Below are positions 7,577 through 19,109 of a stretch of DNA of 64,000 nucleotides, piece after piece. Origin of the DNA: Streptomyces minutiscleroticus. Its GTDB lineage: Bacteria; Actinomycetota; Actinomycetes; Streptomycetales; Streptomycetaceae. The stretch covers positions 1 through 64,000 of the forward strand of contig NZ_BMVU01000031.1 of the NCBI RefSeq assembly GCF_014650875.1, given 5' to 3'. How positions within the stretch are numbered: the stretch's first letter is position 1; each line of letters opens with the position of its first letter. Below the pieces are notes generated by a model. It was not told the origin of the DNA, made no database searches, and worked only from the letters and a program-made list of their open reading frames with translations. The position numbers and the translations under genes are program-made.

Positions 7577-8136
7577 CATCCACCACGTACCTGACCCACG
7601 CCGCGCAGGAGTCCGCCGAGGTCACGAACTGGGCCGGCCGCATCGGCTGGCTCGTCGGACTCGCCCTCTTCGTGGTCCTCGTCTACTGGCTGATGCGCGA
7701 GGGCTGGAAGTGGCGCGGCACCCTGCAGGGCGACCTGCCGGAGCTGCCCCAGGCCCCCGAGGACCCCGGCCCGGCGAAGCTCACGATGACCGGCCGCTAC
7801 CACGGCTCCACCACCGCGGGGCAGTGGCTCGACCGCATCGTGGCGCGCGGCCTGGGCACCCGCAGCCGCGTCGAGCTCACGCTGACCGACGCCGGACTGG
7901 ACGTCGTACGCCCCGGAGCGGCCGACTTCTTCGTCCCCGCGGACGCGCTGCGCGGGGTCCGGCTCGACAAGGGCATCGCCGGCAAGGTGCTCACCGAGGG
8001 CGGCCTGCTGGTCGTCACCTGGGAGCACGGCGACAAGCTGATCGACTCCGGCTTCCGCTCCGACCGCGCGGCCGAGCACGCCGCGTGGGCCGACACCCTG
8101 AACCAACTGATCAACCAGACGGAAGGCGCACGATGA
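7573..8136 (+). CDS. Single-pass membrane protein with PH-like domain, inside the pyr operon
   Basis: 187 residues. One transmembrane helix at about 19-40 (IGWLVGLALFVVLVYWLMRE) is followed by a soluble domain rich in beta strands. NCBI-style names for this family are 'PH-like/transporter', and mycobacteria carry a homologue (Rv1382, from memory) at the same place between pyrC and carA. It overlaps pyrC by GTGA and carA by ATGA, so it is locked into the operon. No catalytic motif is visible. A role in tethering pyrimidine enzymes or in membrane sensing is possible but unproven. Confidence 0.9.
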   Translation: MTSTTYLTHAAQESAEVTNWAGRIGWLVGLALFVVLVYWLMREGWKWRGTLQGDLPELPQAPEDPGPAKLTMTGRYHGSTTAGQWLDRIVARGLGTRSRVELTLTDAGLDVVRPGAADFFVPADALRGVRLDKGIAGKVLTEGGLLVVTWEHGDKLIDSGFRSDRAAEHAAWADTLNQLINQTEGAR

Positions 8137-9267
8137 CGACCTCCACCAGGGGAGCCGCCAGGACTCCCGCCGTACTCGTCCTGGAGGACGGCCGCATCTT
8201 CCGCGGCCGCGCCTACGGGGCCGTGGGGGAGACCTTCGGCGAGGCCGTGTTCTCCACCGGCATGACCGGCTACCAGGAGACCCTCACCGACCCGTCGTAC
8301 CACCGGCAGGTCGTCGTGATGACCGCCCCGCACGTCGGCAACACCGGCGTCAACGACGAGGACCCCGAGTCCAAGAGGATCTGGGTCGCCGGCTACGTCG
8401 TGCGCGACCCCGCGCGCGTCCCCTCCAGCTGGCGCTCCCGCCGCACGCTGGACGAGGAGCTGGCCGCCCAGGGCGTCGTCGGCATCTCCGGCATCGACAC
8501 CCGCGCCCTCACCCGCCACCTGCGCGAGCGCGGCGCCATGCGCGTCGGCATCTTCTCCGGCACGGCGCTGCCCGACGAGGACGCCATGCTCACCAAGGTG
8601 CGCGAGGCCCCCGAGATGAAGGGCGCCGACCTCGCCGCCGAGGTCGCCACCAAGGAGGCGTACGTCGTCCCCGCGATCGGCGAGAAGAAGTTCACCGTCG
8701 CCGCCGTGGACCTCGGCATCAAGGGCATGACCCCGCACCGCATGGCCGAGCGCGGCATCGAGGTGCACGTGCTCCCGGCGACGGCGACCGCCGAGGACGT
8801 CTTCGCCGTGAACCCGGACGGGGTGTTCTTCTCCAACGGCCCCGGCGACCCGGCCACCGCCGACGGACCCGTCTCCGTGATGCGGGCGGTGCTGGAGCGG
8901 AAGACCCCGCTGTTCGGCATCTGCTTCGGCAACCAGATCCTGGGCCGCGCGCTCGGCTTCGGCACCTACAAGCTGAAGTACGGCCACCGCGGCATCAACC
9001 AGCCGGTGCAGGACCGCACGACCGGCAAGGTCGAGGTCACCGCGCACAACCACGGCTTCGCCGTCGACGCGCCCACCGACCGGGTCTCCGAGACCCCCTA
9101 CGGCCGCGCCGAGGTCTCCCACGTCTGCCTCAACGACGACGTGGTGGAGGGCCTGCAGCTGCTCGACCAGCCGGCCTTCAGCGTCCAGTACCACCCGGAA
9201 GCGGCCGCGGGCCCCCACGACGCCGCCTACCTGTTCGACCGCTTCGTCTCCCTGATGGAGGGCCAGC

Positions 9268-9275
<8 letters not shown>
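8133..9275 (+). CDS. carA: Carbamoyl-phosphate synthase small subunit (glutaminase)
   Basis: 380 residues from the ATG that overlaps the previous stop (ATGA). The N-terminal CPSase_sm_chain domain is followed by a class I glutamine amidotransferase domain. The triad is C264 in FGICFGNQ, H354 and E356 in YHPEAAAGP. Members often read GICLGHQ, so the F and N here are conservative variants. It delivers ammonia to CarB for carbamoyl phosphate used by both PyrB and arginine synthesis. Its end overlaps the carB GTG by eight bases. Confidence 0.97.
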
Positions 9276-12576
<3,301 letters not shown>

Positions 12577-12590
12577 CAGACAAGGCCCCG

Positions 12591-12618
12591 AGGGGGACAC
12601 CGGAAACGGTGTCCCCCT
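12591..12618 (+). terminator. Hairpin between carB and pyrD
   Basis: A 12-bp perfect stem closed by a GAAA tetraloop (12603-12606) is followed by TCTTCAT. It lies only 15 bases after the carB stop and 21 bases before the pyrD ATG. It could end most carB transcripts and lower pyrD-pyrF expression, or protect the 3' end of a processed upstream mRNA. Confidence 0.7.
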
Positions 12619-12638
12619 CTTCATGAGGACACTTCGCC

Positions 12639-13754
12639 ATGTACAAGTTCTTCTTCCGTCTGGTCTTCTCCCGGATGGACCCCGAGGCCGCCCACCACCT
12701 GGCCTTCGGCTGGATCCGCCGGGCCGCCCGCGTCCCCGTGCTGCGCGTCTTCGTCACCGCCGTGCTCGCGCCCCGGTACAAGGAGCTGCGCACCGAGGCC
12801 CTCGGGCTGCGCATGCACGGCCCCTTCGGGCTCGCGGCCGGCTTCGACAAGAACGCGGTGGGCATCGACGGCCTGGCCATGGCCGGCTTCGACCACGTGG
12901 AGATCGGCACCGTCACCGGCGAGCCGCAGCCCGGCAACCCGAAGAAGCGGCTCTTCCGCCTGGTGCCCGACCGCGCCCTGATCAACCGCATGGGCTTCAA
13001 CAACGAGGGCTCGGCCGCCGTCGCCGCGCGCCTGGCCGCCCGTACGCCCGTCTTCAGGACGGTCGTGGGCGTCAACATCGGCAAGACCAAGGTCGTCCCC
13101 GAGGAGGAGGCCGCCGCCGACTACGTGAAGTCCGCCGAGCGGCTCGCCCCGCACGCCGACTACCTCGTGGTCAACGTCTCCTCGCCGAACACGCCCGGCC
13201 TGCGCAGTCTTCAGGCCGTGGACCACCTGCGGCCCCTGCTGACGGCCGTGCGCGAGGCCGCCGACCGCGCGGTGCCCGCCCGCCGGGTGCCGCTCCTGGT
13301 CAAGATCGCCCCCGACCTCGCGGACGAGGACGTCGACGCCGTCGCCGACCTCGCCGTCGAACTCGGCCTGGACGGCGTCATCGCCACCAACACCACCGTC
13401 GCCCGCGAGAACCTGGGCCTGGCCTCGGACCCCGCCGTCGTGGCGGAGACCGGCGGCCTGTCCGGCGCCCCGCTCAAGGAGCGCTCCCTGGAGGTGCTGC
13501 GCCGCCTCTACGCGCGCGTGGGCGACCGCATCACGCTCGTCGGCGTCGGCGGCGTCGAGACCGCCGAGGACGCCTGGCAGCGCATCCTCGCCGGCGCCAC
13601 GCTGGTGCAGGGCTACAGCGCCTTCGTCTACGAGGGACCCTTCTGGGCCCGCTCGATCCACAAGGGGCTCGCCGCACGCCTGCGGACCAGCCCGTACGCC
13701 ACCCTCGCCGACGCCGTCGGCGCCGATGTGAGGAAGACGGAGGAGACGGCATGA
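12639..13754 (+). CDS. pyrD: Dihydroorotate dehydrogenase (quinone), class 2
   Basis: 371 residues. An N-terminal amphipathic/hydrophobic extension (MYKFFFRLVFSRMDPEAAH) is the membrane-contact domain of class 2 enzymes, which pass electrons from FMN to menaquinone. The FMN barrel includes FGLAAGFDKNAVG, NRMGFNNEG, NVSSPNTPGLR and the C-terminal VGVGGVETAEDAW. The catalytic base region (VNVSSPN, Ser in class 2) is present. pyrF starts inside the stop codon (ATGA). Confidence 0.97.
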   Translation: MYKFFFRLVFSRMDPEAAHHLAFGWIRRAARVPVLRVFVTAVLAPRYKELRTEALGLRMHGPFGLAAGFDKNAVGIDGLAMAGFDHVEIGTVTGEPQPGNPKKRLFRLVPDRALINRMGFNNEGSAAVAARLAARTPVFRTVVGVNIGKTKVVPEEEAAADYVKSAERLAPHADYLVVNVSSPNTPGLRSLQAVDHLRPLLTAVREAADRAVPARRVPLLVKIAPDLADEDVDAVADLAVELGLDGVIATNTTVARENLGLASDPAVVAETGGLSGAPLKERSLEVLRRLYARVGDRITLVGVGGVETAEDAWQRILAGATLVQGYSAFVYEGPFWARSIHKGLAARLRTSPYATLADAVGADVRKTEETA

Positions 13755-14593
13755 CCCCGGAGCCCTTCGGCGCCCGGCTGCGCCGGGCCATGGACGAGCG
13801 CGGCCCGCTGTGCGTCGGCATCGACCCGCACGCGTCCCTGCTCGCCGAGTGGGGCCTGAACGACGACGTGGCGGGCCTGGAGCGGTTCAGCCGCACCGTC
13901 GTGGAGGCCCTGGCGGACCGGGTCGCCGTGCTGAAGCCGCAGAGCGCGTTCTTCGAGCGCTTCGGCTCGCGCGGCGTCGCCGTCCTGGAGAGGACGGTCG
14001 CCGAGGCGCGGGCCGCCGGCGCCCTCGTCGTGATGGACGCCAAGCGCGGCGACATCGGCTCGACCATGGCCGCGTACGCCGAGGCCTTCCTGCACAGGGA
14101 CGCCCCGCTGTTCTCCGACGCGCTGACGGTCTCGCCCTACCTCGGCTACGGATCGCTGAGGCCGGCCGTCGACATGGCGCGCGAGAACGGCGCGGGCCTG
14201 TTCGTGCTCGCGCTGACCTCCAACCCCGAGGGCGGCGAGGTCCAGCACGCGGTCCGCGCCGACGGCCGCGGCGTCGGCGCGACGATGCTGGCGCACCTCG
14301 CCGAGGAGAACGCCGGTGAGGCCCCCATGGGCTCCTTCGGCGCGGTCGTCGGCGCCACGCTCGGTGACCTCTCCTCGTACGAGCTCGGGATCGGCGGACC
14401 GCTCCTCGCGCCGGGCATCGGCGCCCAGGGGGCCACCCCCGCCGATCTCCCCGGGGTCTTCGGCGCCGCCGTGCGCGACGTGGTGCCGAACGTCGGCCGG
14501 GCCGTCCTGCGGCTCGGACCCGACCCCGTCGCCCTGCGTGACGGTGCGACACGCTACGCACAGGAGATCGCGGCCGCGGTGACCGCCGGGTAA
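13751..14593 (+). CDS. pyrF: Orotidine-5'-phosphate decarboxylase
   Basis: 280 residues of the longer (type 2, mycobacterial-like) OMP decarboxylase family. Catalytic D-x-K-x-x-D motif DAKRGDIGS sits at 96-104 (D96, K98, D101). It makes UMP, closing the pathway begun by carAB. The ATG at 13751 overlaps the pyrD stop (ATGA). The same frame is open upstream through pyrD, but no other start fits. There is no gene in the next 288 bases. Confidence 0.96.
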   Translation: MTPEPFGARLRRAMDERGPLCVGIDPHASLLAEWGLNDDVAGLERFSRTVVEALADRVAVLKPQSAFFERFGSRGVAVLERTVAEARAAGALVVMDAKRGDIGSTMAAYAEAFLHRDAPLFSDALTVSPYLGYGSLRPAVDMARENGAGLFVLALTSNPEGGEVQHAVRADGRGVGATMLAHLAEENAGEAPMGSFGAVVGATLGDLSSYELGIGGPLLAPGIGAQGATPADLPGVFGAAVRDVVPNVGRAVLRLGPDPVALRDGATRYAQEIAAAVTAG

Positions 14594-14710
14594 CGGCGTC
14601 CGCAGGCCACCCGCCGACGCCGAACGTCCGGATAGTTTCCCGAATCCAGGGTGTTATGTCCTGAATGCCGGGCTCCATAGAGGCTGACCAGGACTTTTCC
14701 GCTGTTCTCG

Positions 14711-14739
14711 CTGACTCTGGCGGCCTCGACCGCTAGTCT
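14711..14739 (+). promoter_or_regulatory. Candidate promoter of the sIHF gene
   Basis: CTGACT (14711-14716) and TAGTCT (14734-14739) are separated by 17 bases, a good housekeeping-sigma arrangement. Transcription would begin near 14746, right at the edge of repeat copy B, so the repeat would form the 5' end of the leader. Confidence 0.5.
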
Positions 14740-14746
14740 CCGACGA

Positions 14747-14784
14747 GTGGGGGCACCTCCCACGCCCTCAAGGCAGTGGGGGAG
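14747..14784. repeat. Copy B of the dispersed intergenic repeat
   Basis: Arms CTCCCAC (14757-14763) and GTGGGGGAG (14776-14784) around a short spacer. An additional GTGGGGGCACCTCCCAC palindrome covers 14747-14763, giving two alternative hairpins. It matches copy A (213-248) in both arms and in the flanking GCCC. It is transcribed as part of the sIHF leader if the promoter call is right. Confidence 0.65.
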
Positions 14785-14881
14785 GACGGGCAGGTGTGTT
14801 GCTCGTGGCTCCCCAGGTGTGGGGCGACTAGGTTCCTCACCGGTCCGTATCCGACAGTTCGACATCCGAGGTGACGTAGGC

Positions 14882-15205
14882 GTGGCTCTTCCGCCCCTTA
14901 CCCCTGAACAGCGCGCAGCCGCGCTCGAAAAGGCCGCCGCGGCTCGCCGGGAGCGGGCCGAGGTCAAGAATCGACTCAAGCACTCCGGCGCCTCCCTGCA
15001 CGAGGTCATCAAGCAGGGCCAGGAGAACGACGTCATCGGCAAGATGAAGGTCTCCGCCCTCCTTGAGTCGCTGCCGGGCGTGGGCAAGGTCCGCGCCAAG
15101 CAGATCATGGAGCGGCTCGGCATCTCCGAGAGCCGCCGGGTCCGTGGTCTCGGCTCCAACCAGATCGCCTCCCTCGAGCGCGAGTTCGGCGGTTCCGGCG
15201 CCTGA
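14882..15205 (+). CDS. sihf: Streptomyces integration host factor, nucleoid protein
   Basis: 107 residues from GTG at 14882 (GAGGTGACG just upstream). The sequence VALPPLTPEQRAAALEKAAA through the C-terminal Gly/Ser tail is the actinobacterial sIHF/mIHF type. It has an N-terminal helix and a helix-two-turn-helix DNA-binding domain (SLPGVGKVRAKQIMERLGI). It is unrelated to E. coli IHF. It binds DNA without sequence specificity, affects supercoiling and is needed for normal sporulation in S. coelicolor. A 45-codon upstream extension runs through repeat B and is not credible. Confidence 0.95.
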   Translation: MALPPLTPEQRAAALEKAAAARRERAEVKNRLKHSGASLHEVIKQGQENDVIGKMKVSALLESLPGVGKVRAKQIMERLGISESRRVRGLGSNQIASLEREFGGSGA

Positions 15206-15264
15206 CCCCCGGGCACCCGGGGATCGCGTCCCGGGCACACCGGGACTGCTGGAATAATCGCCGC

Positions 15265-15858
15265 ATGGCTGCAACACCCCGGGGGACGACCCCCGTACCC
15301 CCGGACGTACGTCCGCGGCTGACCGTGCTCTCCGGCCCCTCCGGGGTCGGCAAGAGCACGGTCGTCGCCCATATGCGCAAGGAACATCCGGACGTCTGGC
15401 TCTCGGTGTCGGCGACGACCCGCAAGCCGCGTCCCGGAGAGAAGCACGGCGTCCACTACTTCTTCGTCAGCGACGAGGAGATGGACAAGCTCATCGCCAA
15501 CGGTGAGCTCCTGGAGTGGGCCGAGTTCGCCGGCAACCGCTACGGCACCCCGCGCGCGGCGGTGCTGGAGCGCCTCGACGCCGGCGAGCCGGTCCTCCTG
15601 GAGATCGACCTCCAGGGCGCCCGCCTGGTCCGCGAGTCCATGCCCGAGGCCCAGCTGGTCTTCCTGGCCCCGCCCTCCTGGGAGGAGCTGGTGCGCCGGC
15701 TCACCGGGCGCGGCACCGAGCCGCCCGAGGTGATCGAGCGTCGCCTGGAGGCGGCCAAGGTCGAACTCGCCGCGGAGTCGGAGTTCGACACCACCCTGGT
15801 CAACACCTCCGTCGAGGACGTGGCGCGCGAGCTGCTAGCCTTGATGGACGTTGTGTGA
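15265..15858 (+). CDS. gmk: Guanylate kinase
   Basis: 197 residues, normal for the family. Walker A SGPSGVGKST is at 23-32. The GMP-binding lid segment SATTRKPRPGEKHGVHYFF is present. It converts GMP to GDP. A -10-like AATAAT (15253-15258) sits six bases before the ATG, so the mRNA may be leaderless; no clear SD is seen. rpoZ follows 40 bases later, the classic gmk-rpoZ pair. Confidence 0.97.
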   Translation: MAATPRGTTPVPPDVRPRLTVLSGPSGVGKSTVVAHMRKEHPDVWLSVSATTRKPRPGEKHGVHYFFVSDEEMDKLIANGELLEWAEFAGNRYGTPRAAVLERLDAGEPVLLEIDLQGARLVRESMPEAQLVFLAPPSWEELVRRLTGRGTEPPEVIERRLEAAKVELAAESEFDTTLVNTSVEDVARELLALMDVV

Positions 15859-15898
15859 TCGTTTCTTCGATCTCATCCCCTCTTTCGGAAGGTAGAGC

Positions 15899-16171
15899 GT
15901 GTCCTCTTCCATCACCACGCCCGAGGGCATCATCAACCCGCCGATCGACGAGCTCCTCGAGGCCACCGACTCGAAGTACAGCCTCGTGATCTACGCGGCC
16001 AAGCGTGCCCGCCAGATCAACGCGTACTACTCGCAGCTCGGCGAGGGCCTCCTCGAGTACGTCGGTCCGCTCGTCGACACGCACGTCCACGAGAAGCCGC
16101 TCTCGATCGCCCTGCGCGAGATCAACGCCGGTCTGCTGACCTCCGAGGCCGTCGAGGGCCCGGCGCAGTAA
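15899..16171 (+). CDS. rpoZ: RNA polymerase omega subunit
   Basis: 90 residues. It contains INPPIDELLEATDSKYSLVI, then KRARQINAYY, the conserved omega core that wraps the beta-prime C-terminus. GTG start with GGAAGG upstream. It follows gmk closely and is probably co-transcribed. A hairpin at 16192-16245 lies between it and coaBC. Confidence 0.97.
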   Translation: MSSSITTPEGIINPPIDELLEATDSKYSLVIYAAKRARQINAYYSQLGEGLLEYVGPLVDTHVHEKPLSIALREINAGLLTSEAVEGPAQ

Positions 16172-16191
16172 CCGCTGCTTTTCCCACCGAC

Positions 16192-16245
16192 AGGCCCGGC
16201 AGGGGGCGCCTCCCAGTGAGAGCTGGGGGAGCAGCTGCCGGGCCT
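16192..16245 (+). terminator. Terminator-like stem after rpoZ, holding a repeat in its loop
   Basis: An 11-bp stem (16192-16202 with 16235-16245) begins 21 bases after the rpoZ stop, right after a CTTTTCCC stretch. Its 32-base loop is occupied by repeat copy C, which forms its own hairpin. The repeat thus looks inserted into, or grown from, the terminator loop. Confidence 0.6.
16202..16231. repeat. Copy C of the dispersed intergenic repeat
   Basis: Arms CCTCCCAG (16209-16216) and CTGGGGGAG (16223-16231). Compared with copies A and B, the inner C...G pair is exchanged for G...C in both arms together. That is a compensatory change, which suggests the hairpin itself is maintained. Confidence 0.65.
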
Positions 16246-16338
16246 GCGGTGTGTCATGGAGGGGCGCGGCGGCGGGGCCGTGCGCGTCCTTCGTCGTCCC
16301 AACGTCGTGCCACGGCGTCGAGAAACGGGAGGCCCGGG

Positions 16339-17541
16339 GTGGGCAAGCCGAAGGTCGTTCTGGGTGTCAGCGGCGGCATCGCCGCCTACAAGGCGTGCGA
16401 GCTGCTGCGCCGGCTGACCGAGTCCGGCCACGACGTACGGGTCGTGCCGACCGCGTCCGCGCTGCACTTCGTCGGCGCCGCGACCTGGGCCGCGCTCTCC
16501 GGGAAGCCCGTCTCCACCGAGGTGTGGACGGACGTCCACGAGGTGCCGCACGTGCGCATCGGGCAGCAGGCCGACCTGGTGGTCGTGGCCCCCGCCACCA
16601 CCGACATGCTGGCCAAGGCCGCGCACGGCCTCGCCGACGACCTGCTCACCAACACCCTGCTGACCGCCCGCTGCCCCGTCGTCTTCGCGCCCGCCATGCA
16701 CACGGAGATGTGGGAGCACCCCGCGACCCAGGAGAACGTCGCGACGCTGCGCCGCCGCGGCGCCGTGGTGATCGAGCCGGCCGTCGGCCGCCTCACCGGC
16801 GCCGACAGCGGCAAGGGGCGCCTGCCCGACCCGGCCGAGATCTTCGAGGTCTGCCGCCGGGTGCTGGCCCGCGGCGTCACCGGGCCCGACCTGGCGGGCC
16901 GCCACGTCGTCGTCAGCGCCGGCGGCACCCGCGAGCCGCTCGACCCGGTCCGCTTCCTCGGCAACCGCTCCTCCGGCAAGCAGGGGTACGCGCTCGCCCG
17001 CGCCGCCGCCGCCCGGGGCGCCCGCGTCACGCTGGTCGCCGCGAACACCTCGCTGCCGGACCCGGCGGGCGTCGACGTGGTGCCGGTCGGCACGGCCGTG
17101 CAGCTGCGCGAGGCGGTCCTGAAGGCCGCCGCCGACGCGGACGCCGTGGTGATGGCCGCTGCCGTCGCCGACTTCCGCCCGGAGACCTACGCCACCGGGA
17201 AGATCAAGAAGAAGGACGGGCAGGATCCGGAACCGGTCGTCCTCGTCCGCAACCCCGACGTCCTCGCGGAACTCTCCGCGCACCGCGCCCGCGAGGGCCA
17301 GGTGGTCGTGGGCTTCGCAGCCGAGACGGACGACGTGCTCGCCAACGGCCGCGAGAAGCTGCGGCGCAAGGGCTGCGACCTCCTCGTCGTCAACGAGGTG
17401 GGGGAGAGCAGGACCTTCGGCTCCGAGGAGAACGAGGCGGTCGTGCTGGCCGCCGACGGCGAGGAGACCCCCGTGCCGTACGGCCCCAAGGAGGCGCTGG
17501 CCGACACCGTGTGGGACCTCGTGGCGCGCCGGCTGCCCTGA
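16339..17541 (+). CDS. coaBC: Phosphopantothenoylcysteine decarboxylase / phosphopantothenate-cysteine ligase
   Basis: 400 residues from GTG at 16339 with GGGAGG six bases upstream. The CoaC flavoprotein half (~1-180) starts KVVLGVSGGIAAYKACEL, has H71 in HVRIG and FAPAMHTEMW. The CoaB half (~185-400) has the nucleotide motif VVSAGGTREPLDP, AAAVADFRPE and K-I-K-K. The bifunctional enzyme makes 4'-phosphopantetheine for CoA using CTP. The flap normally containing a catalytic Cys in E. coli Dfp reads GADSGKGR here, with no Cys; this may be an actinobacterial trait. metK follows after 251 bases. Confidence 0.95.
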   Translation: MGKPKVVLGVSGGIAAYKACELLRRLTESGHDVRVVPTASALHFVGAATWAALSGKPVSTEVWTDVHEVPHVRIGQQADLVVVAPATTDMLAKAAHGLADDLLTNTLLTARCPVVFAPAMHTEMWEHPATQENVATLRRRGAVVIEPAVGRLTGADSGKGRLPDPAEIFEVCRRVLARGVTGPDLAGRHVVVSAGGTREPLDPVRFLGNRSSGKQGYALARAAAARGARVTLVAANTSLPDPAGVDVVPVGTAVQLREAVLKAAADADAVVMAAAVADFRPETYATGKIKKKDGQDPEPVVLVRNPDVLAELSAHRAREGQVVVGFAAETDDVLANGREKLRRKGCDLLVVNEVGESRTFGSEENEAVVLAADGEETPVPYGPKEALADTVWDLVARRLP

Positions 17542-17792
17542 CCGCCGCGGAGTGTCCCGTTCCGTGCCGCCGAAGGAACCGGACCCCGTGATTCCGGCGT
17601 GGCGGGCCTGGCGGTGGCGCCCGGTCATGACGCAGAATGCCCGTGCCGCAGGTCACAGCCTTCCCGCAGGACGAGACGGGTGGTAAGGCGGTGAAGCGCG
17701 ACCGATAAACTGTTTCACGGACGACGCCGGGCGCAGCTCCCGTCCCGTCCGCCAATGATCAGCCAGCAGCCGCTGCAACCACAGGGAGCGTT

Positions 17793-19001
<1,209 letters not shown>

Positions 19002-19022
19002 GGCGCGCCGACCGCAGGACCT

Positions 19023-19058
19023 GCCGTGGCCCGGCCCCCGCGGGGGCCGGGCCACGGC
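19023..19058 (+). terminator. metK terminator
   Basis: A gap-free 36-base palindrome (18-bp arms) begins 21 bases after the metK stop and lies before priA. It is extremely GC-rich and has no U-run. Confidence 0.75.
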
Positions 19059-19109
19059 GCGTCCACGGCCGCCGCGGGAGTGTCGGTGCGGTCTGGTAGG
19101 AATGCAGGC

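Noticed and set aside
17542..17792. SAM riboswitch before metK
   Set aside because: No conserved SAM-I, SAM-II or SAM-IV core was recognised in the leader.
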